Shown in pieces: positions 1 through 8,637 of a DNA stretch of 64,000 nt; the stretch's first letter is position 1, and every line of letters begins with the position of its first letter. A model generated the notes under the pieces. That model made no database searches and had not been told where the DNA came from. It worked only from the letters and a program-made list of their open reading frames with translations. The DNA is taken from NCBI GenBank assembly GCA_964471115.1, contig CAYYFE010000012.1, forward strand, positions 31,257 to 95,256, written 5' to 3'. Origin of the DNA: SYFT01 sp964471115. Its GTDB lineage: Bacteria; Acidobacteriota; Vicinamibacteria; Vicinamibacterales; SCN-69-37. Position numbers and translations under genes: made by a program.

Positions 1-706
1 TGAAGAACTCGCCATCGGGCACGCCGTTGCCGTCCAGGTCGGGCACGACGGTGTCGCCGGAGCCGTCTCCATTGGTGTCGGCCAGCGGGATGAAGATCTG
101 GGCGGCCCCGCCGCACGTGTCGTCGCGCACACCCAGCGAACTGGCCTGCGACCACGGAATGCTGACGTATTCATTCCCCGAGCCGTAAAACGTGAAACCC
201 ACCGAGGCAGTCACCGCGCCGCCGATCATCAGCAGATCGGTGATGCCATCCGAGTTCTGATCCACCAGCGACATCGAGCCGGTGCGCGGCGCGCCGCCGA
301 GCAGGCTGGTCTGTTCATACGAGAACGAGGATGCGGCCGCGCCGCTCGACGTCTGGACCGTGAGCGACTGCGTGAGATTCCCGTTCTGCCGGGTCAGCGT
401 GTGGAAACGCCCGCCGATCTGATTGGACAACTGCACCTGATTGTTCGGGTTGCCGGGGTCACACGCCGACCACCGCGAGTTGACCGTGATGGTATTGCCC
501 ACCCTGGTCGTCGTGATGCTTTCGTCGCCGCCGCCTGGCGACGAGTCGCCGCTGGCATCGACGCGCACCGGGAAGTTCGGTCCCACCATGCGCATCGGAG
601 CCTGCGCCTGCACGGTGCCGGTCAACGGCGGCGCGGAAACAATCGCGTACACCACCGGCGCGGCCAGCGCGGCCGTCCACAGCATCTGTCGAAGTTGTGC
701 GGTCAC
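1..706 (-). CDS. Secreted protein with calcium-binding-type Asp repeats, 3' end outside window
   Basis: The frame is open from a GTG at 706 to the window edge, giving about 235 residues without a stop. The N-terminus (MTAQLRQMLWTAALAAP) is a hydrophobic signal segment followed by an extracellular-looking Gly/Ser/Thr-rich region. Near the visible end are Asp-rich loops (DQNSDGITD, DTNGDGSGD, DLDGNGVPD) of the kind that bind calcium in VCBS/FG-GAP, thrombospondin-3 or dockerin-like repeats. An ATG at 685 is an alternative start. TATACT ends seven bases before the GTG, which favours the GTG and an almost leaderless mRNA. The family is not recognised. A C-terminal sorting signal for the nearby exosortase cannot be judged because the 3' end is missing. 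Confidence 0.7.
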   Translation of the reverse strand, partial: MTAQLRQMLWTAALAAPVVYAIVSAPPLTGTVQAQAPMRMVGPNFPVRVDASGDSSPGGGDESITTTRVGNTITVNSRWSACDPGNPNNQVQLSNQIGGRFHTLTRQNGNLTQSLTVQTSSGAAASSFSYEQTSLLGGAPRTGSMSLVDQNSDGITDLLMIGGAVTASVGFTFYGSGNEYVSIPWSQASSLGVRDDTCGGAAQIFIPLADTNGDGSGDTVVPDLDGNGVPDGEFF

Positions 707-712
707 GGCCGG

Positions 713-719
713 TAGTATA
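713..719. promoter_or_regulatory. Overlapping bidirectional -10 patch
   Basis: One AT-rich patch reads TATACT on the minus strand (719-714) and TAGTAT on the plus strand (713-718). The predicted transcription starts fall within one base of the GTG at 706 and the ATG at 724, which are separated by only 17 bp. Both mRNAs would be essentially leaderless and the two polymerases could not sit there at the same time. Confidence 0.5.
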
Positions 720-723
720 AGCG

Positions 724-1980
724 ATGCTCGTTTACGGGGCGATGGCCGCCGCGGCCGTCTGGAGCGTCGGCGTCCCGATGACCGCGGTCCAGATCCTCGC
801 TCGCCGCCTGCCGGCCTCCGCCCTGGCGGATCGGTTGGGCCGGAACCGCCCGGTCCTCGACACGCGCCCGTTCCTCATCCACGGCGTTTCGGCGGGCGAA
901 GTGCAGGCGGCGGCGCCGCTCGTCGACGCGCTGCGCCGCCTCGCGCCCGCCCGTCCGGTGCTGCTGACCACCGGCACGGCCGATGGTTGGCGCGTGGCGA
1001 CCCGCCTGCGTGAAACATGGGGTGCCCAGGTCCACATCGGATGGCTGCCGTGGGATCGGCCGTCAGCGATGCGTCGGTGGATCGGCGCGATCCGCCCCGC
1101 CGCGGTCGGCGTCATCGAAACCGAACTGTGGCCAGGGCTGTTTGCGGCCTGCAGGGCGGACGCGATCCCGCTGTTCGTCATCAGCGGCCGCCTGCGGCCG
1201 CGTGATGTGGAGCGCTACCGGTGGCTCGGAGCGTGGTGGCGCCGGGTCATGGCGATGCCCGCCGCCATCCTCGCGCAGGACGACGACCAGGCCCGCGCGT
1301 TTCGCGCCATCGGCGCGCCGACGGACCGCGTCGACGTCGGCGGCAATCTGAAACTCGATACAGGCACTGTCGTCGAGCCGACACGCGGCCGGCGTCCTCA
1401 CATCATCGCCGGCAGCACACATGCGCCTGAGGAGATCTGGATTCTGGACGCGGTCGCCGCTCTGCGCGCCGAGGGACTGGTCTGCGATCTCACGCTGGCG
1501 CCGCGCCACCGCCATCGGGCCCCGGCGGTGCGGCGCGCCGCGGCGGCTCGTGGTCTGGGCGACGCCCGCGTCATCGACACCATGGGGCAGCTGCGCGACC
1601 TGTATTCCACCGCGGACCTCGCCGTGATGGGAGGGACGCTGGCGCCGATCGGCGGCCACAACATCGTCGAACCGGCGTCGGCCGGCTGCGCCGTGGTGAT
1701 TGGGCCGCACGTGCACCTCATCAGTCCACTCGTCGCCGGGCTGCGGGAGGCCGGCGCGCTGGTCGAGTTGCCCGCGGACGGGTCGCCTTCAGCCGCGCTC
1801 GCCGACGTGTTGCGCGCGCTGTTGCGTGATCCGGAGCGCCGCCGGGCCCTGGGACGTCGCGCCCGCGCCTGGTGTGCGGCGCAGCGCGGGGCGGCGGAAC
1901 ACGCGGCGCGGCGGCTGGTCGACGCCGCCGGCCCGGGTCAGCCGGCGGCCGGGTCGCCGAGCCAGGACAACACACGCTGA
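724..1980 (+). CDS. waaA: 3-deoxy-D-manno-octulosonic acid (Kdo) transferase
   Basis: The 418-residue GT30 enzyme transfers Kdo from CMP-Kdo to the lipid A precursor at the inner face of the cytoplasmic membrane. The hydrophobic N-terminus fits a membrane anchor. Family hallmarks visible are HGVSAGEV near residue 58, which holds the catalytic-type Glu, VIETELWPG near residue 138, and GGTLAPIGGHNIVEPAS in the C-terminal nucleotide-binding half. Its presence implies a Kdo-containing LPS. The 3' end overlaps the convergent glycosyltransferase gene by 43 bp. It diverges from the secreted protein gene over a shared -10 patch. The coding strand is opposite to the lipid cluster, so it is not part of that operon. 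Confidence 0.9.
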   Translation: MLVYGAMAAAAVWSVGVPMTAVQILARRLPASALADRLGRNRPVLDTRPFLIHGVSAGEVQAAAPLVDALRRLAPARPVLLTTGTADGWRVATRLRETWGAQVHIGWLPWDRPSAMRRWIGAIRPAAVGVIETELWPGLFAACRADAIPLFVISGRLRPRDVERYRWLGAWWRRVMAMPAAILAQDDDQARAFRAIGAPTDRVDVGGNLKLDTGTVVEPTRGRRPHIIAGSTHAPEEIWILDAVAALRAEGLVCDLTLAPRHRHRAPAVRRAAAARGLGDARVIDTMGQLRDLYSTADLAVMGGTLAPIGGHNIVEPASAGCAVVIGPHVHLISPLVAGLREAGALVELPADGSPSAALADVLRALLRDPERRRALGRRARAWCAAQRGAAEHAARRLVDAAGPGQPAAGSPSQDNTR

Positions 1981-2993
1981 ACGTTCGCGCCAAAGTCGAG
2001 GGTCGCGCCGGTTTCCGCCGCGGCGGCGGCCGCCGCCGCGCGGGTGTCGGGGTGGCGCAGCAAGCCGATGGCGTGTGCCATCGCGTCGTCATCACTGATG
2101 ATCCAGCCGTTGACGCCGGGGCGCAGCCACTCTGACGCCCCACACTCGGGCGTCGTGATCACGGCGCACCCGCACGCGAGCGCCTCCGCCACGACACGCG
2201 GGCAGGGATCGTAGTACGCGGGATGCAGCAGCACGTCGTGTGCTCGATACAGATCCGGCATACGCGCCGCCGGAATGACCCCCGCAACCTGCACGCGTGC
2301 CGCCACGCCAAGGCGCCGCGCCAGGCGCTGATACCGCGCGGCCGGGCCCCGGCCCGCCACCGTCAAGGTGACATCGGGATGGCGCGCCAGTGCACCGATC
2401 GCGCGCGCGAGTCCCTTCAACGCAAAGTGGTGGCCCGCAAACAACGCCCGGACGCCGCCCTCGCCGGCCACGCGCCCACGCGCATGGAACCGCGCGAGGT
2501 CAATGCCCGGGCGGTCCACCGTGACACGCGCGCGGTCCGCGCCGTAGCGATCGACGGCCAGCGCCGCGTCACGCTCGGCAAAGGCCATGATCCGCACACG
2601 GCCATCCCCCAGCAGCGCGCGTTCGCGCGCCAGCAGCCAGCGCCGCCACGTGTTCAGGCGAGTGGCGGCCGGAGCCAGCCGCCGGCGCAGCGCCGACGGG
2701 AACGCCCGCCCCTCGGCCGCGAACGATTCGGCCAGCAGCCCCGAGTGCATCTGGTAGTGGGTGGCGCCGGCGATCGGCTCGAAGGTGAGCACGGGCGCGC
2801 GCGGGTGCGCCGCGCGCCAGCGCGCCACGAAGCGCTCCACCCTCCTCACCGCGACCAGTCCTCGGCCGACGGTCGCCACCTGCACGTCCACACCCCGCTG
2901 CCTCGCGGCCGCCACGAACTCCGCGGCGTACCGCTCGCGCCCGCCGCCGTCAAGATCGATTCTCGGCGACACGAGCAGCAGCGGCGCACTCAC
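1938..2993 (-). CDS. Family 4 glycosyltransferase (WaaG-like)
   Basis: The 351-residue protein has a GT-B fold of the GT4 family. The N-terminal half starts VSAPLLLVSPRIDLDGGGRE, with a Gly-rich acceptor-side loop. The C-terminal half carries the E-x7-E type nucleotide-sugar site (EALACGCAVITTPECGASE). The start is taken at GTG 2993, which overlaps the stop of the upstream SDR gene as GTGA; a longer frame to 3062 would run into that gene. It is the last gene of the twelve-gene lipid cluster. It probably glycosylates the lipid product or an LPS-core-like acceptor, but donor and acceptor cannot be read from sequence. Confidence 0.85.
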   Translation of the reverse strand: MSAPLLLVSPRIDLDGGGRERYAAEFVAAARQRGVDVQVATVGRGLVAVRRVERFVARWRAAHPRAPVLTFEPIAGATHYQMHSGLLAESFAAEGRAFPSALRRRLAPAATRLNTWRRWLLARERALLGDGRVRIMAFAERDAALAVDRYGADRARVTVDRPGIDLARFHARGRVAGEGGVRALFAGHHFALKGLARAIGALARHPDVTLTVAGRGPAARYQRLARRLGVAARVQVAGVIPAARMPDLYRAHDVLLHPAYYDPCPRVVAEALACGCAVITTPECGASEWLRPGVNGWIISDDDAMAHAIGLLRHPDTRAAAAAAAAETGATLDFGANVQRVLSWLGDPAAG

Positions 2994-3754
2994 CACCGGA
3001 TACTCGCGCCGCGATCGACGACCAGTGTCTGGCCGTTGATGCCATCGGCCAGCGGACTGCACAGCAGCAGGACGGCGCGCGCCACGTCTTCGGCGGGCGG
3101 AATCCGTCCGTCCGGCGACCGCGCGATCGCACCGGCCGCCAACGCGTCAAAACCAGGATGCTGCCGCACGGAGGGCAGGTCGAGCAGGCCGGCCGTCACG
3201 GCGTTTACGCGGACGCCGTCGGCGCCCAGTTCGGCGGCGAGATACCGCACCGTGGCTTCCAGCGCGGCCTTCGAGATGCCGATGGCGCCATACGACGGCA
3301 CGACGCGCGCGCTGCCCAGACTCGACACGGCGATGATGCGGCCGGCGGCCGTGGTCAGCGGGCCGCGCAGACGCTGCGCACACAACAGGAGCGCCCGCGC
3401 GTTGACGTGCATCGTCAGGTCCCACTGGTTGGCGCGAACGTCGAGCACCGGTTTGAACGATCCGATGGCCGCGTTGTGCACCAGGATGTCGAGACGCGGC
3501 CCCATCGTCTCGGCCAGCCGCGCGATCTCGTCGGGCCTGGCCAGATTGGCCGGCGCCAGCGTGGCCTGCCCGCCGCCGGCGACGATGGCCGCGGCCACGT
3601 CCTCGGCGGCGGCGCGTCCGCGCACGAAGTTGAGGTGCACATGCGCGCCCGCCTCGGCCAGCACGCGCGCGATCACGGCGCCCAGCCCCCGTGAGGCGCC
3701 GGTCACCAGCGCGACCTGACCTGACAAATCACCGGACAAATGACGGGACGTCAT
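2990..3754 (-). CDS. SDR oxidoreductase, FabG-like 3-ketoacyl-ACP reductase
   Basis: The protein has 254 residues. A Rossmann NAD(P) motif TGASRGLG lies near residue 20, followed by NAA (HNAAIGS) in the middle, the catalytic Ser in AVSSLGSA, and YGAIGISKAA with the Tyr and Lys of the YxxxK dyad. This is a classical short-chain reductase. In a cluster with ACP and ketosynthase, the expected job is reduction of 3-ketoacyl-ACP (KR). The start is ATG 3754, with GGAGG nine bases upstream (GGAGGAGCGTTACG before the ATG). It overlaps the upstream acyltransferase gene by 26 bp, the only long overlap in the cluster. A different SDR substrate is possible. Confidence 0.85.
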   Translation of the reverse strand: MTSRHLSGDLSGQVALVTGASRGLGAVIARVLAEAGAHVHLNFVRGRAAAEDVAAAIVAGGGQATLAPANLARPDEIARLAETMGPRLDILVHNAAIGSFKPVLDVRANQWDLTMHVNARALLLCAQRLRGPLTTAAGRIIAVSSLGSARVVPSYGAIGISKAALEATVRYLAAELGADGVRVNAVTAGLLDLPSVRQHPGFDALAAGAIARSPDGRIPPAEDVARAVLLLCSPLADGINGQTLVVDRGASIRW

Positions 3755-4661
3755 CGTAACGCTCCTCCGAACCATCGGGCCGGTGTTTCCATCGCCAGTG
3801 CATCCACCGCCACTGATCCACATCCTCGCGCACCCAGCGCTCGAGCTGGGCGCCCACGGCGGTCGTGAGCGCATCCTCGCCGGCCAATGACGGATCGCGG
3901 GCCGGATCGAACCACGCCGCGCGGCACAGATACCGGCCGCCCGGCCGGCGCACCATCACGGTGGCGACCACGGGACACCCGGTGGCCAGCGCCAGGGCCG
4001 CCGGGAGCCGATGCGTGGACGCGGGCCGGCCGAACCACTCCACCCAGCCGCCACGCGGACCCGCCGACTCGTCGACGATCATCGCGACCGACTGACCCGC
4101 GCGCAGACGCGCCAACGCTTCGGTGGCGGCGCCGGCCTTGTCGATCGTATCCCCCAGTCGATCGCGCGCCCGTTCGACCAGCTGTTGCAGCAGGCGATTG
4201 TCGAACCGGCGCTGCACCACGGCGCCCCGCCGTCCCTCGACGCGTGTGGCCCACAGGATCGCCAGATCCCAGGCGCCCAGGTGCGCCGTCACCAGGATTT
4301 TCGGACGAGGGTCGGCGACGGCCACGTCGGCGATCTCCGGACGTTCGACCTGCACCCGGCCGGATCGCACGAACGCGTCGGCGCCGCCGGGCCTCAGACA
4401 CCAGAGTCCCTCCCCGATCGCCTGCGCCACGCTTTGAAACGCGCGGCGCAGCAGACGGGCGGCGTCGCGGCGCGACAACGTCCCGCCGAACGCGCGCGAC
4501 AGATTGATCAGCCCCACGCGGCGGCCCAGACGATAGCCGTAATACCCGAGGTCACCATACCGTCGCGCCCACCAGAGCGCCGCGCGCCACGGCAGGACGA
4601 CCAACGGCGCCGCGAGCACACACACCGCAGCGGTCACGAGGGCGTCGAGCACCATCCTCAT
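3729..4661 (-). CDS. LpxL/HtrB-type lysophospholipid or lipid A acyltransferase
   Basis: The 310-residue protein has one N-terminal membrane anchor (residues about 4-22) and the H-x4-D acyltransferase motif in TAHLGAWDLAI. Further on is a conserved DESAGPRGGWVEWFG block typical of the family. Members move acyl chains from acyl-ACP to lipid A or ornithine/lyso-lipids at the inner membrane. The ATG at 4661 overlaps the preceding stop as ATGA. In this cluster it likely takes the acyl chain built by the local ACP/KS set. The alternative is a housekeeping lauroyl transferase for lipid A. Confidence 0.82.
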   Translation of the reverse strand: MRMVLDALVTAAVCVLAAPLVVLPWRAALWWARRYGDLGYYGYRLGRRVGLINLSRAFGGTLSRRDAARLLRRAFQSVAQAIGEGLWCLRPGGADAFVRSGRVQVERPEIADVAVADPRPKILVTAHLGAWDLAILWATRVEGRRGAVVQRRFDNRLLQQLVERARDRLGDTIDKAGAATEALARLRAGQSVAMIVDESAGPRGGWVEWFGRPASTHRLPAALALATGCPVVATVMVRRPGGRYLCRAAWFDPARDPSLAGEDALTTAVGAQLERWVREDVDQWRWMHWRWKHRPDGSEERYDDVPSFVR

Positions 4662-5386
4662 GCGCCTCGTCTCGTCACCGCGGCCAGGCACATCGCCGTC
4701 ACCGACAGGCTCGCCGACGCCAGCGCGAAGGCCCGCCACGGCTGCACCACACCCGGATGATTGAACATGGACAACACGACGGCCAGCACCGCGGGCACCG
4801 CCAGCGCCAACGCCAGGTCCGGCATGATCCGGACGGCCAGCCAGGCGATCGCCCCGTAACACACGACCCGGGCGATCACCTCCGGCACGTGCGGGACCGC
4901 GCCGGCTCCGCTGCTGACGAGTGCGTCCACGCCGCCGGTCAACGCCTGGATGGCCACCACCACCAGCAACAACGCCGGCGCCAGGCGCGCGTGCGTGACG
5001 CCTCCGGTCCCCGCCGCGCGCCACCACAACACCGCCCCGGCCAGCGCCTTCACGCCGATCCACATCGACTGGGCTCCCCCGTCGCCGCCCAGTCCGAGGC
5101 CCGGTCGCGTCCACCACACCAGGCCCGCCAGGAGCAGCCCCGCATCAATGAACAACAGCGGCCGGACCTGCACATGCGCGAACCCGGCACGAAGCGGCGT
5201 CCACACGGCCGGCCACACGCCAGGCTGCCACGCCAGCACCGCCGCCTGAGCGGCCGTGGCCACGAGCAGCGACGCCGCGTGCAGGAAGGTGAGATCGATG
5301 TGGCGGTACAGCGCGAACGTCACGCCGAACGACGTCACGATCGCGACGATCAGCAGCCCGATCCAGATGCGGAGGTACGCTCTCAC
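4658..5386 (-). CDS. Polytopic membrane protein of unknown function
   Basis: The protein has 242 residues and roughly six to eight hydrophobic helices, rich in Ala, Leu, Val and Trp. It starts VRAYLRIWIGLLIVAIV. No catalytic motif is recognised. Both ends overlap neighbours by four bases (GTGA at its start, ATGA at its end), so it is translated as part of the lipid cluster. Plausible roles are scaffold, flippase or lipid-modifying enzyme for the cluster product. The choice is inference only. Confidence 0.65.
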   Translation of the reverse strand: MRAYLRIWIGLLIVAIVTSFGVTFALYRHIDLTFLHAASLLVATAAQAAVLAWQPGVWPAVWTPLRAGFAHVQVRPLLFIDAGLLLAGLVWWTRPGLGLGGDGGAQSMWIGVKALAGAVLWWRAAGTGGVTHARLAPALLLVVVAIQALTGGVDALVSSGAGAVPHVPEVIARVVCYGAIAWLAVRIMPDLALALAVPAVLAVVLSMFNHPGVVQPWRAFALASASLSVTAMCLAAVTRRGA

Positions 5387-6027
5387 GTCTCGACCTCCGC
5401 CAGGGCGCGGATGCGCGCGTCCGCCAGCCCCTGAGTGACCGCCGCGCCGATGGCTGCTCGTGTACGCCGGTCGATCGTCGCCGGCGCGGGAATCGGCGGC
5501 CCGAACACACACGCCACCCGCGCACCCGGCCAGGGCACGTAGATCCCCGACCAGGTCCGCGGAAGACGAAGCGCGCCTCTCGCCGCGACGCCCACGGGAT
5601 GAATGTCCCGCCCGCACATTGCCGCAATCGCGGCGATGCCCGGTTTGGCGACGCCGGCCGGTCCAAGCGGGCCGTCAACCGAAATCACCATCATTGCGTC
5701 ATCGGTCAGCAGCCGCCGGAGTTCGCCAAGCGCGGTCAGCCCGCCGCCACGCGACGATCCGCGGGCGATGCGGCCGCCCAGCTGTCGCGCCAGCGCCGCC
5801 GCCCAGTCGCCATCGCGGCTCGACGCCACCATCGTCACCCAGGAGACACGGGCGGCCAGCGGCAACAGCGCAGGCAGATCGCGTTCGCAGACCGCAAAGA
5901 GCCGGCCGCGCAACCAGTCGTCTCCCGGCGCCACAGGCCGGCCTTCCGCGGTGCGTGCCGTGAGTCGCAGCGATCGGGTCCACGCGCGCACCACGGCGCC
6001 GGCCGGGCGGATCCACCAGGTCGTCAT
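5383..6027 (-). CDS. DUF374 lysophospholipid acyltransferase family protein
   Basis: The protein has 214 residues. It matches the DUF374 pattern in order: VASSRDGDW, a Gly-rich ARGSSRGGGLTAL block, and VISVDGPLGPAG (the DGPxGP signature), then a Pro-rich WSGIYVPWPGAR segment. The family belongs to the LPLAT superfamily and is often found near lipid A and Kdo genes. The ATG at 6027 forms ATGA with the stop of the ketosynthase gene. Together with the LpxL-type enzyme, the cluster has two acyltransferases of different subfamilies, so two acylation steps are possible. Confidence 0.8.
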   Translation of the reverse strand: MTTWWIRPAGAVVRAWTRSLRLTARTAEGRPVAPGDDWLRGRLFAVCERDLPALLPLAARVSWVTMVASSRDGDWAAALARQLGGRIARGSSRGGGLTALGELRRLLTDDAMMVISVDGPLGPAGVAKPGIAAIAAMCGRDIHPVGVAARGALRLPRTWSGIYVPWPGARVACVFGPPIPAPATIDRRTRAAIGAAVTQGLADARIRALAEVET

Positions 6028-7316
6028 GCCTGATCCGCGCGCGCCAGCGCGAGGCAGGCGGTCTGTCCACCAAAAGCGAACGAGTTGGACAACGCCAGGT
6101 CGAGCGCCAGGGACCGGCCTGCGTTGGGCACATAGTCGAGGTCGCACGCCGGATCCGGTGTGTCGAGATTGACCGTGGGCGGCACCCACTGACGCGCCAG
6201 CGCGAGCGCGGTGAACGCGGCCTCGATGGCGCCGGCCGCCACCAGCGCGTGCCCGACCATCGACTTCGTGGAACTGACGGCCAGGCGATCGGCGTGTGCG
6301 CCGAAACACCGGCGGATCGCCAGCGTCTCGGCCCGATCGTTGGCGATGGTGGACGTCCCATGCGCGTTGATATACCCGACGGCCTCGCGCGGCACGCGCG
6401 CGTCAGCCAGCGCGCGGGTCATCGCGGCGGTCGCGCCGCGCCCGTCGGGATGCGGATCGGTGGCGCGGAAGGCATCACACGCCGCGCCGAAGCCCGCCAC
6501 CTCGGCGTAAATGCGCGCCCCGCGCGCCAGGGCGCGCGATCGCTCTTCCAGCACGAGCATGGCCGCGCCTTCACCAAGCACGAACCCGTCGCGCGCGGCG
6601 TCGAACGGCCGGCTGGCGCGCACCGGATCGGCACACCGCGACAGGGCGCCCAGCAAGGCGAAGGACGCCACCCCCATCGGCGTCACTTCCGTGTCGGCGC
6701 CACCGGCCACCACGACATCCGCGCGTCCCATCCGGATCCATCGCGCCGCGTCGCCGATCGCGTGTGTCCCGCCCGCACACGCGGTCATCACCGACAGGAC
6801 CGGCCCCTCGGCCTGGAACCGCCGCGCCAGTGACGCGGACACCGATCCCGGCGACTGGCGTTCGGCCAGGCGCGGCTTCACCACGCGCGGCCGCCGGGCC
6901 GCGACGGCCTCCCAGTCCATCGGCGCGTCGCGAGACGCCCGTGTATTCGCGCACAGTCCGAAGATTTCTTCGTGTTCGTACACCCCCGTGCCGGTGGCGG
7001 CCACCACGCCCGCGCGGTCCCCGCCGCCGAGGCACGCCTCGCCCGCGTCGGCCACGGCCGCGTCGGCCGCCGAGACGGCCAGCAGGGCCACGCGTCCGCG
7101 ATCGACCCAGTCAGGCGCACGCGATGCCAGCGCGGACCAGGTCTCCTCAGGCACGGTTGCCGCGATCCGTGTGGGCAACCCCGAGGCGTCGAACCGCGTG
7201 ATGCGGCGCACGCCCGACCGGCCCTCGCGCAACGCGGCCCACGCGGCCTCGATGCCCTCACCAAAGGGCGTCACCAGGCCAATCCCGGTGATCACCACCC
7301 GGCGGCGCTCGGTCAC
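6024..7316 (-). CDS. Beta-ketoacyl-ACP synthase, FabF/KAS II type
   Basis: The 430-residue thiolase-fold condensing enzyme has a complete triad: Cys180 in TACAGGTHAIG, His319 in NAHGTSTIANDRAE, and His356 in KSMVGHALVAAGAIEA. The N-terminus RRVVITGIGLVTPFG and the C-terminal NSFAFGGQTA glycine loop are canonical. It elongates acyl-ACP with malonyl-ACP. The gene follows the ACP gene with a GTGA overlap. A ketosynthase-like protein without the histidines lies just upstream, so the two may form a heterodimer as KS/CLF pairs do in type II polyketide and aryl polyene systems. Confidence 0.9.
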   Translation of the reverse strand: MTERRRVVITGIGLVTPFGEGIEAAWAALREGRSGVRRITRFDASGLPTRIAATVPEETWSALASRAPDWVDRGRVALLAVSAADAAVADAGEACLGGGDRAGVVAATGTGVYEHEEIFGLCANTRASRDAPMDWEAVAARRPRVVKPRLAERQSPGSVSASLARRFQAEGPVLSVMTACAGGTHAIGDAARWIRMGRADVVVAGGADTEVTPMGVASFALLGALSRCADPVRASRPFDAARDGFVLGEGAAMLVLEERSRALARGARIYAEVAGFGAACDAFRATDPHPDGRGATAAMTRALADARVPREAVGYINAHGTSTIANDRAETLAIRRCFGAHADRLAVSSTKSMVGHALVAAGAIEAAFTALALARQWVPPTVNLDTPDPACDLDYVPNAGRSLALDLALSNSFAFGGQTACLALARADQA

Positions 7317-7597
7317 GCGCCCGGCGCTCCCGTCGCCTCGCCCACGCCGCGCGACTGCAGGTACGCCACGATGACCGCGACGCTGATGTCGGTCACCGAG
7401 TCGACCGAACGCCAGAGGTCGTTTTCGACGATCTTGATCCCGAACGCCGACTCGATCCGGAATGTCAGGTCGACGAAATCCAGGGATTCGGCGCCGAGGT
7501 CCTTGATGAGCGACGCCGTGGGCGTGACCTCCGCTCGTGGGCGGTCCAATGCCTCCGCAACGATCGTCGTCACCTGTTCCAGCAGTGCGTCACTCAT
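7313..7597 (-). CDS. Acyl carrier protein
   Basis: The small acidic four-helix protein has 94 residues. The phosphopantetheine attachment site is Ser38 in LGAESLDFVDL. It holds growing acyl chains for the neighbouring ketosynthase, reductase and dehydratase. It sits between two ketosynthase-like genes with four-base overlaps on both sides (ATGA and GTGA). This points to a dedicated ACP for this pathway rather than the housekeeping acpP, which usually lies with fabD/fabG/fabF. Confidence 0.92.
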   Translation of the reverse strand: MSDALLEQVTTIVAEALDRPRAEVTPTASLIKDLGAESLDFVDLTFRIESAFGIKIVENDLWRSVDSVTDISVAVIVAYLQSRGVGEATGAPGA

Positions 7598-8637
7598 GGG
7601 TGGATCTCCTCCGATGGTTCTTGCGGCACACGCAACACCAGCGCGACCGATGCGCCATGCCGTCCTTCAACGACCGCGGCGTTGACGCAGTGGTCGTCCG
7701 TTCCCAGATACCGGTCCAGCGTCAGCGCCAGCGCAATGGGCGGCCCGGCCGCCAGGGCGTCTCCCATCAGTGGTTCCAGCCGCGTCAGCGGCAACTCGCT
7801 GACCACCGTGTGAGGCAATCCGGCATCCTGCAGCGCGGCCGCCAGCGCCCTGCGCGCGCCGTCGGCGCCGGCACCGGCGGCGCCTCCGCCGAGCACTTCG
7901 GCGCGGTACCTCGCGCCTCTCGCTTCGGCATGCGCCAGGTCTTCCAACACGAACATGGCCGCGCCTTCCCCAGGCACCCGTGGCTCGATGGACGCCGTCG
8001 CAAACGTATTGATTGCGCTGTCGGCGCCACCGGCCAGAACGACCTCGACCTCACCGGCACGAATCCAATCCGCGGCTTCGCCAATCGCCTGCAGCCCGGC
8101 GGCTTCGGCCGACATCAGCGAACTGCACGGTCCGGCCGCGCCGGTCTGCATCGCCACCTGCGCGCTGACCATGTTGGGCAACACCGTGACCAGCCATAAC
8201 GGAGGCAGACCGTCCATCAGCCGCTCGGCGCACCACGCGATGTCGGTCACGGCCCGGCCCTCGGGATCCGGGCCGATCGCCGCGGCAATGTCGTGCAGCA
8301 ACAGATCATGACCGCTCGTGCCGCTGATCACACCAACGGCCGACCGGTCCCGATCGTGTTCCCACCCGGCGTCGGCGAGCGCCTCCTGCGCGGCGCCAAC
8401 GGCAAACTGGGCCGGTCGATCGGTCATCTTCAGGGCCTTGGGCGCCGTGAACCACTGACGCGGATCCGCTCCGCGCACCTCGCCACCCACGCCCCGCCCG
8501 CCGGCACTGCCGCCGCAGGCGGACAGCGGTCCCACACACGACCGTCCCGTCGCAGCGGCAGCGCGCGCCGACGGCGCGTCGAGCCCGAGCGGGCTGACAA
8601 CGCCGACGCCGGTGATGACCACGCGTCGCCGGGTCAC
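7594..8637 (-). CDS. Ketosynthase-like protein lacking catalytic histidines (CLF-like)
   Basis: The protein has 347 residues, about 80 shorter than FabF. The thiolase N-terminus is clear (RRRVVITGVGVVSPLG) and a nucleophile-type Cys171 lies in AAGPCSSLMSA. The NAHGT motif is absent and the KSxxGH region is replaced by a degenerate EPLMGDALAAG. VPGEGAAMFVLED marks the middle. Chain-length factors of type II PKS systems are catalytically dead partners of the KS, but usually lose the Cys and not the His residues. Here the opposite holds. It may be a chain-length or priming partner of the KS encoded two genes downstream. Confidence 0.75.
   Translation of the reverse strand: MTRRRVVITGVGVVSPLGLDAPSARAAAATGRSCVGPLSACGGSAGGRGVGGEVRGADPRQWFTAPKALKMTDRPAQFAVGAAQEALADAGWEHDRDRSAVGVISGTSGHDLLLHDIAAAIGPDPEGRAVTDIAWCAERLMDGLPPLWLVTVLPNMVSAQVAMQTGAAGPCSSLMSAEAAGLQAIGEAADWIRAGEVEVVLAGGADSAINTFATASIEPRVPGEGAAMFVLEDLAHAEARGARYRAEVLGGGAAGAGADGARRALAAALQDAGLPHTVVSELPLTRLEPLMGDALAAGPPIALALTLDRYLGTDDHCVNAAVVEGRHGASVALVLRVPQEPSEEIHP

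Noticed and set aside
1..706. PEP-CTERM substrate of the exosortase
   Set aside because: The C-terminus lies outside the window, so no sorting signal can be seen.
2223..3719. 498-residue plus-strand open frame opposite GT4 and SDR genes
   Set aside because: It spans two genes with clear motifs on the other strand and is Arg/Ala/Ser-rich with no fold pattern.
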